In this document: positions 41,573 to 52,032 of the stretch, piece after piece | How the letters are laid out: every line of letters starts with the position of its first letter | Numbering within the stretch: the first letter of the stretch is position 1 | NCBI GenBank assembly: GCA_016296345.1 | Contig: JAEDJL010000005.1 | Location: forward strand, 1 to 54,128 | Reading direction: 5' to 3' | DNA length: 54,128 bases | Source of the DNA: Bacteroidales bacterium | Lineage (GTDB): Bacteria > Bacteroidota > Bacteroidia > Bacteroidales > P3 | Position numbers and translations under genes: made by a program | The notes under the pieces: model-generated | Seen by the model: the letters and a program-made list of their open reading frames with translations, nothing else | Database searches by the model: none | Told to the model about the DNA's origin: nothing

Positions 41573-44500
41573 CTATTCTGCCGATGTTTTTTCGGCAGGT
41601 TTTCTGCCTCTTCTGACAGGTTGTATCGTCTGAACGTTTTGTTCGTCTATTTGGTCTTTGTTTGAAACCATTGCTTTGGCATATTCGGGCAATCCTGTTC
41701 CTGCAGGGATAAGGTGTCCTACCAAAACGTTCTCCTTCATTCCCAACAAATAGTCTGTCTTTGCACTGATGGCTGCTTCGTTCAAGACTTTGGTTGTCTC
41801 TTGGAATGATGCCGCCGAAAGATAGCTCTTTGTCTGCAATGAGGCTTTGGTAATTCCTTGAAGAACTTGGTGTGCGGTTGCAGGCATTGCGTCTCTTGCC
41901 ACAACAAGTGCTTTGTCTTTTCTCTTCAATGAGGAGTTCTCGTCTCTCAACTTTCGTGCTGTGATAATCTGACCTTCGTGGCAGTTCTCGCTGTCGCCTT
42001 TGTCGGTTACCACTTTCATGCCGAAAATGTTGTCGTTCTCTTCTTGGAAGTCTAACTTATTGACCATTTCTCCTTCAAGGAAACGTGTATCGCCCGGGTC
42101 GTCAATCTCCACTTTTCTCATCATCTGTCGAACGATGACTTCAAAGTGTTTGTCGTTTATCTTCACACCCTGCAAACGGTAAACCTCTTGTACTTCGTTT
42201 ACTATGTACTCTTGTACTTTCATAGGTCCTTTTATTGCCAAGATGTCGGCAGGGGTGATTGCTCCTTCGCTGAGCGGTGTTCCTGCTTTGACATAGTCGT
42301 TCTCTTGAGCAAGGATTTGTTTTGTTGTCGGTATGAGATAGGTTCTCTTCTCTCCTATCTTAGGAGTTATGATGACCTCTCTGTTTCCTCTCTTCAACTT
42401 CTTGTTCAACGATACCACACCGTCAATTTCGGCAACGACCGCAGAGTCTGACGGATTTCGTGCTTCAAACAACTCGGTTACTCTCGGCAAACCTCCCGTG
42501 ATGTCTCCTGCCTTGCCAAATGAACGAGGTATCTTGACCAATGATGTTCCTTGTTGAATATCTTGCTCGTCTTCGACAATAAGGTGAGCGCCCACCGGAA
42601 TGTCGTAGGTCTTGATTATTTCGCCCGAGGCATCTATTATGCTGATTGAAGGGTTCTTGGATTTTTGTCTCGATTCTATGATAACCTTGTCTTGCAAGCC
42701 TGTCTGGTCATCAGACTCTATCCTGTAAGTAACTCCTTCGACAATAGATTCGTATCTTACCTTTCCGCTTACTTCGGATATGATAACCGCATTGTATGGG
42801 TCCCACTCTGCTATAACGTCGCCTTTGTGAACTTCTACATTGTTTTCAAAGTACAACTTGGCTCCGTATGGTATGTTACCGGAAGAAAGGATTGCATGGG
42901 TGTTAGGATCGGTTATTCTCATTTCGGCAGAACGTCCTATGACTACGCTGTACTTGTCGTCGCCGTCTTGGAACGGAACGCTACGCAACTCATCGATTTG
43001 CATCATTCCGTCATACTTTGCTGTCAATTTTGAATTTGAACCGACGTTTCCTCCTGCCACACCTCCGACGTGGAAAGTTCTCAACGTAAGCTGAGTTCCC
43101 GGCTCTCCGATTGACTGAGCTGCAATAACGCCGACGGCTTCTCCTTTTTGTACCATCTTGCCTGTTGCAAGGTTTCGTCCGTAACATTTTGCACAAACAC
43201 CTCTCTTGCTTTCGCAGGTCAAAACTGAACGGATTTCTACTTCCTCTATCGGTGAGTCTTCTATCTTTTGGCAAATGTCTTCTGTCAATTCGTCTCCCGA
43301 CCTTGCGATTATCTCGCCTGTTTGAGGGTGTATGATGTCATGAACGGTTACTCTACCGAGTATTCTGTCGTATAGTGTTTGTACTATATCTTCGTTTTTC
43401 TTTAAGGCTGTTGTAGGAATACCTCTCAATGTGCCGCAGTCTTCTTCGGTGATGATGACATCGTGAGTTACATCGACCAACCTTCTTGTCAAATATCCTG
43501 CTTCGGCTGTCTTCAAAGCGGTATCTGCCAAACCTTTTCTTGCTCCGTGGGTCGAAATAAAGTACTCCAACACTGACAATCCTTCCTTGAAGTTGGAGAT
43601 AATAGGGTTCTCGATAATCTCTGCTCCCGTTGCTCCCGACTTTTGAGGCTTTGCCATCAGTCCACGCATACCTGTAAGCTGACGTATCTGCTCCTTGCTA
43701 CCACGGGCTCCCGAGTCAAGCATCATATATACAGGGTTAAATCCTTGTCTGTCTTCGGATATGTGCTTCATAACGACCTCGGTCAAACGGCGGTTGGTGT
43801 CTGTCCAAATATCGATGACTTGATTGTATCGCTCGTTGTTGGTTATCAGACCCATTTGGTAGTTCATCATGACCTCATCTACCGATGCGTTTGCTTCCTT
43901 AATCATTTCGACTTTTTCCTCAGGCACTAACACATCGCCAAGGTTAAATGACAAACCTCCGACAAACGCCATTCTGTATCCCAAGTCTTTGATGTCGTCG
44001 AGGAACTTGGCTGTTTTTGCCATTCCGCAGACTTTCAAAACATCGCCTATGATGTCTCGCAAGATGCTCTTCTTCAATACCACGTTTATGTAGCCATATT
44101 CAGGCGGCACAACAAGGTTGAACAACACTCTTCCGACGGTGGTGTCTATTATTTCGTACTTAGGTTCAGGGTCTTCGGTTCTCAGTCTTCTCAACTTGAT
44201 GTTGGCGTGCAAGTCTATTCTGCCTTCGTTGTGTGCAATCTGTACTTCTTCGGAAGAATAGAAGGTCATGCCCTCGCCTTTTACCTTGCCTGTTTCGTCC
44301 GATACTCTTCCCTTGGTCATGTAATACAATCCCAAAACCATGTCCTGTGAAGGGACGGTTATCGGTGTTCCGTTTGCAGGGCTTAGTATGTTGTGAGAAG
44401 CAAGCATCAGCAGCTGTGCTTCCAATATAGCTGCGTTTCCAAGCGGTACATGGACTGCCATCTGGTCTCCGTCAAAGTCGGCATTGAACGCTGCACAGAC

Positions 44501-45904
44501 CAATGGGTGCAATCTTATCGCCTTGCCTTCGACCAACTTAGGTTGGAATGCTTGGATACCCAAACGGTGAAGGGTCGGAGCTCGGTTCAAAAGAACAGGG
44601 TGTCCTTTCAATATGTTTTCGAGGATTTCCCATACTCTCGGGTCTTCTCTCTTATCTACTATTTTCTTTGCCGATTTGACGGTCTTGACTATTCCTCTTT
44701 CCAACATCTTTCTGATGATGAATGGTTTGAATAGTTCTGATGCCATATCCTTAGGCAAGCCGCACTCATGCATCTTTAAGTCCGGTCCTACGACGATTAC
44801 CGAACGTCCTGAGTAGTCCACACGTTTTCCCAACAAGTTTTGACGAAATCGTCCTTGCTTTCCTTTCAAGAAATCGGACAATGACTTCAAAGGTCTGTTG
44901 GCATCGGAAGACTTGACAGAGCTTGACTTTCTCGAATTGTCAAACAATGAATCGACAGCTTCCTGCAACATACGTTTCTCGTTACGCATGATGACATCGG
45001 GAGCTTTAATCTCTATCAATCTTTTCAAACGATTGTTTCGTATGATTACTCGTCTGTACAAGTCATTGAGGTCAGAGGTTGCAAAACGCCCTCCGTCCAA
45101 TGGAACAAGCGGACGCAAATCGGGCGGAATAACAGGCACTACTTGAACTATCATCCACTCAGGTCTGTTTTCTTTCTTCTTGTTGGCTTCTCTGAATGCC
45201 TCCACAACGTTCAATCTCTTCAAAGCGTCGTGCTTTCTCTGCTGAGAAGTTTCTTTGTGTGCCTTGTCCCTCAACTCGTATGACAACTTGTCCAAGTCTA
45301 ACTCCTTCAAGAGGTCATAAAGTGCCTCAGCACCCATTTTGGCTACGAACTTATTTGGGTCGTCGTCGGGAAGTTGTCTGTTTTCCATAGGCAACTTCTC
45401 CATGTAGTCGAAGTATTCTTCTTCGGTAAGAAGGTCCATTTTTTGTACCTCGAACTCCTGAGCCAATCCGGGGTTGATTACTATATACTTTTCGTAGTAA
45501 ATAATCTGCTCCAACTTCTTGCTCGGAATACCAAGCAAAGAACCTATCTTGTTGGGAAGAGAACGGAAGAACCAGATGTGAGCAACGGGTACTACCAACT
45601 TGATGTGTCCCATTCTCTCTCTTCTGACTTTCTTCTCTGTTACTTCAACTCCACATCTGTCGCAGATAATTCCTTTGTAACGTATTCTTTTATATTTACC
45701 GCAATGACACTCCCAGTCTTTCACAGGTCCGAATATTCTCTCACAAAACAATCCGTCTCTTTCGGGCTTGTATGTTCTGTAATTTATCGTTTCGGGTTTC
45801 AAGACCTCTCCTCTTGACCTCTCCTCAATCGATTGAGGAGAAGCCAAACTGATTGTCATCGAATTAAATGTGCTGCTTATCTGATTTTCTTTTTTACTCG
45901 CCAT
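41573..45904 (-). CDS. rpoC: RNA polymerase beta' subunit
   Basis: The 1443-residue subunit has the N-terminal zinc site (Cys66, Cys68, Cys81, Cys84 in CHCGKYKRIRYKGIICDRC), the catalytic NADFDGD at about 474-480 and, further on, the second zinc site (CESKRGVCAKCYGRNL). Length fits Bacteroidetes. It starts 40 bp after rpoB and is followed by a strong terminator. Confidence 0.99.
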   Translation of the reverse strand: MASKKENQISSTFNSMTISLASPQSIEERSRGEVLKPETINYRTYKPERDGLFCERIFGPVKDWECHCGKYKRIRYKGIICDRCGVEVTEKKVRRERMGHIKLVVPVAHIWFFRSLPNKIGSLLGIPSKKLEQIIYYEKYIVINPGLAQEFEVQKMDLLTEEEYFDYMEKLPMENRQLPDDDPNKFVAKMGAEALYDLLKELDLDKLSYELRDKAHKETSQQRKHDALKRLNVVEAFREANKKKENRPEWMIVQVVPVIPPDLRPLVPLDGGRFATSDLNDLYRRVIIRNNRLKRLIEIKAPDVIMRNEKRMLQEAVDSLFDNSRKSSSVKSSDANRPLKSLSDFLKGKQGRFRQNLLGKRVDYSGRSVIVVGPDLKMHECGLPKDMASELFKPFIIRKMLERGIVKTVKSAKKIVDKREDPRVWEILENILKGHPVLLNRAPTLHRLGIQAFQPKLVEGKAIRLHPLVCAAFNADFDGDQMAVHVPLGNAAILEAQLLMLASHNILSPANGTPITVPSQDMVLGLYYMTKGRVSDETGKVKGEGMTFYSSEEVQIAHNEGRIDLHANIKLRRLRTEDPEPKYEIIDTTVGRVLFNLVVPPEYGYINVVLKKSILRDIIGDVLKVCGMAKTAKFLDDIKDLGYRMAFVGGLSFNLGDVLVPEEKVEMIKEANASVDEVMMNYQMGLITNNERYNQVIDIWTDTNRRLTEVVMKHISEDRQGFNPVYMMLDSGARGSKEQIRQLTGMRGLMAKPQKSGATGAEIIENPIISNFKEGLSVLEYFISTHGARKGLADTALKTAEAGYLTRRLVDVTHDVIITEEDCGTLRGIPTTALKKNEDIVQTLYDRILGRVTVHDIIHPQTGEIIARSGDELTEDICQKIEDSPIEEVEIRSVLTCESKRGVCAKCYGRNLATGKMVQKGEAVGVIAAQSIGEPGTQLTLRTFHVGGVAGGNVGSNSKLTAKYDGMMQIDELRSVPFQDGDDKYSVVIGRSAEMRITDPNTHAILSSGNIPYGAKLYFENNVEVHKGDVIAEWDPYNAVIISEVSGKVRYESIVEGVTYRIESDDQTGLQDKVIIESRQKSKNPSISIIDASGEIIKTYDIPVGAHLIVEDEQDIQQGTSLVKIPRSFGKAGDITGGLPRVTELFEARNPSDSAVVAEIDGVVSLNKKLKRGNREVIITPKIGEKRTYLIPTTKQILAQENDYVKAGTPLSEGAITPADILAIKGPMKVQEYIVNEVQEVYRLQGVKINDKHFEVIVRQMMRKVEIDDPGDTRFLEGEMVNKLDFQEENDNIFGMKVVTDKGDSENCHEGQIITARKLRDENSSLKRKDKALVVARDAMPATAHQVLQGITKASLQTKSYLSAASFQETTKVLNEAAISAKTDYLLGMKENVLVGHLIPAGTGLPEYAKAMVSNKDQIDEQNVQTIQPVRRGRKPAEKTSAE

Positions 45905-45944
45905 AATGCCTATCCTTAATTTTGTCTATGGAACCTGCCACTTG

Positions 45945-48900
45945 CTAATCAAATGATACTTCCAAATTCAATCCTCTCAATTCGTGTATCAAAACATTGA
46001 ATGACTCCGGAATGCCCGGTGTAGGCATATTGTCTCCCTTGACGATTGCTTCGTATGCTTTGGCTCTTCCGACAACATCGTCAGATTTAACCGTAAGTAT
46101 TTCTTGCAAAACGTGAGAAGCTCCGAATGCCTCCAATGCCCAGACTTCCATTTCTCCGAAACGTTGTCCTCCGAACTGAGCCTTTCCTCCCAATGGTTGC
46201 TGTGTAATCAACGAATATGGTCCTATACTTCTTGCGTGCATCTTATCGTCAATCATGTGATGCAACTTCAACATATAGACATATCCTACCGTTGCAGGCT
46301 GGTCAAAATACTCGCCTGTCTCTCCGTCTCTCAAATAACATTTTCCATTGTGAGGCAGACCTGCCTTGTCCATATATCCATTGACATCTTCCAAAGTAGC
46401 TCCGTCAAATATAGGAGTGTGAAATCTCAAATTCAATTCATGACCTGCCCAACCAAGAACAGTTTCAAAAATCTGTCCCAAGTTCATACGAGAAGGCACA
46501 CCAAGCGGATTTAATACTATATCTACAGGTTTACCATCGTCCAAGAAAGGCATATCTTCCTCCCTTACTATCTTGGCAACAATACCCTTGTTACCATGAC
46601 GACCTGCCATCTTGTCTCCAACTTTCAATTTTCTCTTCTTGGCAATATATATTTTCGCCATCTGAACAATTCCCGATGGCAAATCATCACCTATAGTTGC
46701 CGCATAAGTTTGGCGAGCAAGTACACTTTGCAACTCTCTGCACTTGATGTTGTAATTATTCAACATCTCTTTGACAAGTTCGTTAGTTTGTGCATCAGTA
46801 GTCCAATTATTCGGATTGACATTTGCGTAGTCTATCGAAGCAAGCAACTTTTGATTGAACTTGGATTTCTTTGGTATAAACTCCTCACTGAAATTGGAAT
46901 AAACACCTGCAGAAACTTTGCCTGTAAGCAACACAAACAACTTATCTATCAACTTGTTGTTTAGTTCTTGCTGTTCTTTTTCAAACTTCTCTTTTAGTTC
47001 TTTTGTAATCTCGTTTGCACGTTGTCTTGATTTCTTATCATTTACAAATCTCGTAAACAAACGTTTGTCAATCACAACGCCACTGATTGAAGGTGGAACT
47101 TTGAGAGAAGCATCTTTTACATCTCCTGCTTTCTCTCCGAATATCGCCCTCAAGAGTTTTTCTTCCGGCGTAGGATCCGATTCTCCCTTAGGGGTAATCT
47201 TTCCGACCAAAATATCACCTTCTTTTACATGTGCGCCTATTCTTATCATTCCATTCTCGTCAAGATCCTTGGTAGCTTCCTGACTTACGTTAGGAATATC
47301 CCGAGTCAGTTCTTCCAATCCGCGTTTTGTTTCTCTGACTTCGGTAATAAATTCATCAACGTGAACTGATGTGAAAATATCTTCTTTTACAATTCTTTCG
47401 GAAATAACGATTGCGTCCTCATAGTTGTAACCTTTCCAAGGCATGAATGCAACCTGTAAGTTTCTTCCGAGAGCCAAAACTCCGTTCTTGGTTGCATAAC
47501 CTTCGCAAAGAACTTGTCCTTTGACAACCTTGTCTCCCTTGTTTACTATCGGACGAAGATTGATTGAAGTACTCTGATTGGTTCTTTGGAATTTTGTGAG
47601 CTTATATCTCTTCACATCGTCCTCAAAACTTACCAATCTTTCATTTTCGTCTCTTTCGTAACGAATAACTATTTCTCTTGCATCTACGAACTCTACTATT
47701 CCGTCTCCTTCGGCATGAATTAGCACTCTCGAATCGTATGCCACAGACTCTTCTATTCCCGTTCCCACAATCGGAATGTCCGGATTTAGCAACGGAACAG
47801 CTTGACGCATCATGTTTGAACCCATCAATGCACGATTGGCATCATCGTGTTCAAGGAACGGAATCAAAGATGCTGCGATTGAAGCAATTTGGTTTGAAGC
47901 AACGTCCATCAAAGACACCTGCTCGGGAGCGACAATAGGGAAGTCTGCCATTTGACGAGCCTTTATTCTGTCTTCTGCAAACCTATTGTCAGAATCCAAC
48001 TGAGTGGTTGCCTGTGCAATTATCTTGTCTTCTTCTTCCTCGGCGGTAAGATAGATAGGTCCTTCGTTCATCAAGACCTTTCCGTCCTTCACCTTATAGT
48101 ATGGAGTTTCGATAAAGCCCAAAGAATTTATCTTTGCAAACACACTCAACGAAGAAATCAAACCAATGTTTGGTCCTTCGGGAGTTTCTATGGTACACAA
48201 ACGTCCATAGTGAGTATAGTGAACGTCTCGCACTTCAAATCCGGAACGATCTCTCGACAAACCTCCGGGACCTAATGCAGAAATTCTTCTTTTGTTGGTC
48301 AATTCCGAAAGAGGGTTTGTTTGATCCATAAACTGAGACAACTGATTGGTGCCGAAGAAAGAGTTGATAACAGAAGACAAAGTCTTCGCATTTATCAAAT
48401 CTGTAGGGCTGAATACTTCATTGTCTCTTACGTTCATTCTTTCTCTTATGGTTCTTGCCATACGAGAAAGACCAACTCCAAATTGAGCATACAACTGTTC
48501 TCCAACCGTTCTGATTCTTCTGTTGCTCAAGTGGTCAATATCATCGACCTCTGTCTTGGAGTTGATAAGCTCGATTAAGTATTTTATTATTGAAATGATG
48601 TCTTCCTTGGTAAGAACCTTTATATCCTCGCTTACATTCAAGTTCAACTTGGTATTTATTCTATACCTTCCGACATCACCTAAATCATATCTTTTGTCTG
48701 AGAAGAACAATTTCTCTATAATTCCTCTGGCAGTCTCTTCGTCAGGTGGTTCTGCACTACGCAACTGCCTATATATGTATTCAACAGCCTCCTTGGCATT
48801 ATTGGCTGTATCCTTTTGCAATGTGTTAAAGATGATAGAGTAATCCGTTGCAGAGGCATCATCATTGTGCAACAAAACAGTTTTGACACCTGAATCCAAA

Positions 48901-49748
48901 ATCAAATCCAAATGTTCCTGTTCCAAAACGGTTTCTCTATCTATTATGACCTCTGTTCTCTCGATTGAAACAACCTCTCCCGTATCCTCATCGACAAAAT
49001 CCTCAATCCACGATTTTACAACACGGGCTGCCAATCTCCTACCCAATATCTTTTTCAAATTAGACTTGGTAACCTTCACTTCTTGAGCGAGGTCAAATAT
49101 CTCCAATATGTCCTTGTCTGTTTCATAACCGATAGCCCTCAAAAGAGTTGTGATTGGCAACTTCTTCTTTCTGTCTATGTAGGCATACATCACGTTGTTA
49201 ATATCGGTTGTGAACTCCATCCAAGAGCCTTTGAATGGGATTATACGTGCAGAATACAACTGCATTCCGTTTGCGTGAGTACTTGTTCCGAAAAATACTC
49301 CGGGCGAACGGTGTAATTGAGATACCACAACTCTCTCTGCTCCGTTGATGACGAAAGTTCCCTTCGGAGTCATGTATGGTATCATTCCCAAATAAACGTC
49401 TTGGATTTTTGTTTCAAAATCTTCGTGTTCCGGATCGGTGCAATACAATTTCAATTTTGCTTTCAAAGGAACACTGAAGGTCAATCCTCTCTCTATACAT
49501 TCATCTATCGAATAGCGAGGAGGGTCAATAAAGTAGTCTAAGAACTCGAGGACGAAATTATTCCTTGCATCTGTTATAGGAAAATTCTCTGAAAATACTT
49601 TGTATAAGCCCTCATTAACTCTGTTCTCCGAGTTGGTCTCCAACTGGAAAAAATCCTTAAACGACTTCAACTGAATATCCAAAAAGTCAGGATATTCAAA
49701 ATGCTTTACAGATGCGAAACTAACTAAGGTTGGATTATCTTGTGCCAA
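45945..49748 (-). CDS. rpoB: RNA polymerase beta subunit
   Basis: The 1267-residue subunit begins with FEYPDFLDIQLKSFKDFFQ. The rifampicin region reads FGTNQLSQFMDQTNPLSELTNKRRISALGPGGLSRDR with the usual sensitive-type residues (Asp, His-equivalent Asn in TNKRR, Ser). It ends with the C-terminal clamp region LIHELRGLNLEVSFD. The gene lies about 110 bp after rplL with a hairpin in the gap, so expression is probably partly attenuated relative to the ribosomal proteins. Confidence 0.99.
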   Translation of the reverse strand: MAQDNPTLVSFASVKHFEYPDFLDIQLKSFKDFFQLETNSENRVNEGLYKVFSENFPITDARNNFVLEFLDYFIDPPRYSIDECIERGLTFSVPLKAKLKLYCTDPEHEDFETKIQDVYLGMIPYMTPKGTFVINGAERVVVSQLHRSPGVFFGTSTHANGMQLYSARIIPFKGSWMEFTTDINNVMYAYIDRKKKLPITTLLRAIGYETDKDILEIFDLAQEVKVTKSNLKKILGRRLAARVVKSWIEDFVDEDTGEVVSIERTEVIIDRETVLEQEHLDLILDSGVKTVLLHNDDASATDYSIIFNTLQKDTANNAKEAVEYIYRQLRSAEPPDEETARGIIEKLFFSDKRYDLGDVGRYRINTKLNLNVSEDIKVLTKEDIISIIKYLIELINSKTEVDDIDHLSNRRIRTVGEQLYAQFGVGLSRMARTIRERMNVRDNEVFSPTDLINAKTLSSVINSFFGTNQLSQFMDQTNPLSELTNKRRISALGPGGLSRDRSGFEVRDVHYTHYGRLCTIETPEGPNIGLISSLSVFAKINSLGFIETPYYKVKDGKVLMNEGPIYLTAEEEEDKIIAQATTQLDSDNRFAEDRIKARQMADFPIVAPEQVSLMDVASNQIASIAASLIPFLEHDDANRALMGSNMMRQAVPLLNPDIPIVGTGIEESVAYDSRVLIHAEGDGIVEFVDAREIVIRYERDENERLVSFEDDVKRYKLTKFQRTNQSTSINLRPIVNKGDKVVKGQVLCEGYATKNGVLALGRNLQVAFMPWKGYNYEDAIVISERIVKEDIFTSVHVDEFITEVRETKRGLEELTRDIPNVSQEATKDLDENGMIRIGAHVKEGDILVGKITPKGESDPTPEEKLLRAIFGEKAGDVKDASLKVPPSISGVVIDKRLFTRFVNDKKSRQRANEITKELKEKFEKEQQELNNKLIDKLFVLLTGKVSAGVYSNFSEEFIPKKSKFNQKLLASIDYANVNPNNWTTDAQTNELVKEMLNNYNIKCRELQSVLARQTYAATIGDDLPSGIVQMAKIYIAKKRKLKVGDKMAGRHGNKGIVAKIVREEDMPFLDDGKPVDIVLNPLGVPSRMNLGQIFETVLGWAGHELNLRFHTPIFDGATLEDVNGYMDKAGLPHNGKCYLRDGETGEYFDQPATVGYVYMLKLHHMIDDKMHARSIGPYSLITQQPLGGKAQFGGQRFGEMEVWALEAFGASHVLQEILTVKSDDVVGRAKAYEAIVKGDNMPTPGIPESFNVLIHELRGLNLEVSFD

Positions 49749-49798
49749 GGTTTTTCAAATTAAAAGGTTAAAAAATAAGTTAGATACAAAACACAATT

Positions 49799-49835
49799 AA
49801 AGGAGAGGTATTTCCTTGCGAAAATACCTTCCTTT
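49799..49835 (-). terminator. Attenuator-like hairpin between rplL and rpoB
   Basis: AAAGGA and AGGTATTT pair with AAATACCT and TCCTTT with one internal mismatch. The minus-strand tail (AATTGTGTTTTG) is only weakly T-rich, so partial termination or RNA processing is likely, as known at rplL-rpoB junctions in other bacteria. Confidence 0.6.
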
Positions 49836-49860
49836 AGTCTTATGATTGTGGTGAAATGTC

Positions 49861-50235
49861 TTACTTAATTTCAACCTTTGCACCAGCTTCCTCTAACGCT
49901 TTCTTCAAAGATTCTGCTTCTTCTTTTGAAACGCCTTCTTTCAATGTCTTTGGAGCAGCATCTACCAATTCTTTTGCTTCCTTAAGACCAAGGCTGCAAA
50001 GATCCTTTACCAACTTAACGACATTTAGCTTAGAAGCTCCGGCTTCTGCCAAAACAACATCAAATGCTGTTTTTTCTTCAGCTGCTGCACCTGCTGCTGC
50101 AGGACCGGCTGCTACAGCTACAGCTGCTGCTGCAGGCTCTATACCATATTCTTCTTTTAGTATATCAGCCAACTCTTTTACTTCTTTTACAGTTAGATTA
50201 ACTAATTGTTCTGCGAATGCTTTCAAATCTGCCAT
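49861..50235 (-). CDS. rplL: Ribosomal protein L7/L12
   Basis: The 124-residue stalk protein has an N-terminal dimerisation domain (MADLKAFAEQLVNLTVKEVKELADIL), an Ala/Gly-rich hinge (about 35-52) and the C-terminal factor-binding domain (KTAFDVVLAEAGASKLNVVK...LKEAKELVD). It follows rplJ by 43 bp. Confidence 0.98.
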   Translation of the reverse strand: MADLKAFAEQLVNLTVKEVKELADILKEEYGIEPAAAAVAVAAGPAAAGAAAEEKTAFDVVLAEAGASKLNVVKLVKDLCSLGLKEAKELVDAAPKTLKEGVSKEEAESLKKALEEAGAKVEIK

Positions 50236-50278
50236 TTTATTTACAATTTAATTTGTTTTACAATTTTATTCTTTTCTT

Positions 50279-50800
50279 TTACTCTGGTCTTTCCGACAAA
50301 GTTTTGATTACGCCTGACAAGGTATTTCCACCCGACTGCAATGCTCCGATAACGTTCTTTGCAGGAGACTGCAAAGCAGAAACGATGTCTGCAATAAGCT
50401 CGTTCTTGGACTTGATAGCTATCAAACTATCCAAAGCAGCATCACCAACATAGAAGCCTTCTTCTACATAAGCAGACTTCAATAGCGGTTTTTCGCTGTT
50501 GTTTCTGAACGATTTTATCAACTTAGCAGGTGCATTGTTTACGTTGGAGAGCATGACAGAAGTCGAACCCTTGAATGTTGGAAACAATTCAGAATAATCA
50601 ACTTCTGACTTTTCCAATGCCTTTATCAGCAAAGTGTTCTTTACAACCAATAGCTTAACTTGGTTCTTGTAGCACAACTTTCTCAACTTTGCAGTATCTA
50701 CGGCATTAAGCCCTTCAATGTCCACAAAGTAGAGATAAGGATAATTTGCTATCTCATTACCTATTGCCTCTATCAGTTGCGACTTTTCTTCTTTTCTCAT
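50279..50800 (-). CDS. rplJ: Ribosomal protein L10
   Basis: The 173-residue protein anchors L7/L12 dimers on the ribosome. The N-terminal domain (LRKLCYKNQVKLLVVKNTLLIKALEK) and a helical C-terminus are standard. Only 20 bp separate it from rplA, so the long L10 leader known in E. coli is absent. Confidence 0.97.
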   Translation of the reverse strand: MRKEEKSQLIEAIGNEIANYPYLYFVDIEGLNAVDTAKLRKLCYKNQVKLLVVKNTLLIKALEKSEVDYSELFPTFKGSTSVMLSNVNNAPAKLIKSFRNNSEKPLLKSAYVEEGFYVGDAALDSLIAIKSKNELIADIVSALQSPAKNVIGALQSGGNTLSGVIKTLSERPE

Positions 50801-50820
50801 ATTTCAACGTTTTACTGAGA

Positions 50821-51516
50821 TTATTTGCTTATTGACTTTGGATCAACCTTCACGCCGGGACTCATAGTAGAAGATACAGTAATGCTCTTCACATAAGTTC
50901 CCTTAGCAGAAGTAGGTTTTAACTTGATAATTGTTTGCAACACTTCAATGACGTTGTCGTAAATCTTGTCAGCATCAAAAGACATACGAGCAACACTTGC
51001 ATGAACGATTCCAAACTTATCCACCTTAAAGTCTATTTTGCCGGCTTTAACTTCTTGGACAGCCTTACCCACTTCCATTGTAACCGTTCCGGTTTTAGGA
51101 TTTGGCATCAATCCTCTCGGACCCAACACCTTTCCCAAAGCTCCGACCTTAGGCATTACACTTGGCATAGTGATAATAACATCGACATCCGTCCAACCGC
51201 CTTTTATCTTGGTGATGTATTCATCTAATCCAACATAATCAGCTCCGGCAGCTTTAGCCTCTTCCTCCTTATCCTCAGTACACAAAACCAAAACTCTTTT
51301 GGTTTTCCCTGTACCGTGAGGCAACGTAACAATACCCCTGACCATTTGGTTTGCCTTACGAGGATCAACACCCAATCTGACATCCAAATCGAAAGAAGCA
51401 TCAAACTTCGTAAAAGTAATATCCTTTACGATTTTTACTGCCTCTTCCAAAGAGTATTCTTTTGTCGAGTCGAATTTAGCTAAGGCTTCTTTTGTTTTCT
51501 TCGATTGTTTTGCCAT
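50821..51516 (-). CDS. rplA: Ribosomal protein L1
   Basis: The 231-residue protein binds 23S rRNA at the E-site stalk and often represses its own operon. It has FDASFDLDVRLGVDPRKANQMVRG and the signature MPKVGALGKVLGPRGLMPNPKTGTV. It is 41 bp downstream of rplK. Confidence 0.98.
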   Translation of the reverse strand: MAKQSKKTKEALAKFDSTKEYSLEEAVKIVKDITFTKFDASFDLDVRLGVDPRKANQMVRGIVTLPHGTGKTKRVLVLCTEDKEEEAKAAGADYVGLDEYITKIKGGWTDVDVIITMPSVMPKVGALGKVLGPRGLMPNPKTGTVTMEVGKAVQEVKAGKIDFKVDKFGIVHASVARMSFDADKIYDNVIEVLQTIIKLKPTSAKGTYVKSITVSSTMSPGVKVDPKSISK

Positions 51517-51557
51517 TAGATTTTAATTCTTTTTTTGTGTTAAACTCCGTTGAAGAA

Positions 51558-51983
51558 CTATTCCTCAACAACAATACCCATACTTCTTGCAGTTCCTTTC
51601 ACAATGCTTACTGCAGACTCCAAGGTAAAGCAATTTAAGTCCACCATTTTAGCCTCTGCAATAGCTTTGATTTGATCCATTTTCAAAGTAGCAACCTTAT
51701 TTCTGTTTGGTTCACCCGAACCACTCTTCAACTTGGCTGCTTCCTTTAACTGAACCGCAACAGGAGGGGTTTTAATTACAAAGTCAAAGGATTTGTCGGA
51801 ATAAACAGTAATAATAGCTGGAATCAACTTACCGGCTTGGTCTTGAGTTCTGGCATTAAACTGTTTACAAAACTCCATGATATTGACACCCTTTGCACCC
51901 AAAGCAGGTCCAACAGGTGGCGATGGATTTGCCTTTCCTCCCGGAATTTGTAACTTAATTAATCCTGCAACTTCTTTAGCCAT
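51558..51983 (-). CDS. rplK: Ribosomal protein L11
   Basis: The 141-residue protein forms the GTPase-associated centre. LKLQIPGGKANPSPPVGPALGAKGVNIMEFCKQFN-type N-terminus and the C-terminal rRNA-binding domain (AKMVDLNCFTLESAVSIVKGTARSMGI) are canonical. It follows nusG by 49 bp. Confidence 0.98.
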   Translation of the reverse strand: MAKEVAGLIKLQIPGGKANPSPPVGPALGAKGVNIMEFCKQFNARTQDQAGKLIPAIITVYSDKSFDFVIKTPPVAVQLKEAAKLKSGSGEPNRNKVATLKMDQIKAIAEAKMVDLNCFTLESAVSIVKGTARSMGIVVEE

Positions 51984-52032
51984 TTTACTAACGTGCGTTT
52001 AATGATTACTAAAAATTTTGAAGAGGCAAACC

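Noticed and set aside
49856..50251. 131-codon plus-strand frame opposite rplL
   Set aside because: It mirrors the Ala-rich hinge of L7/L12; no independent coding evidence.
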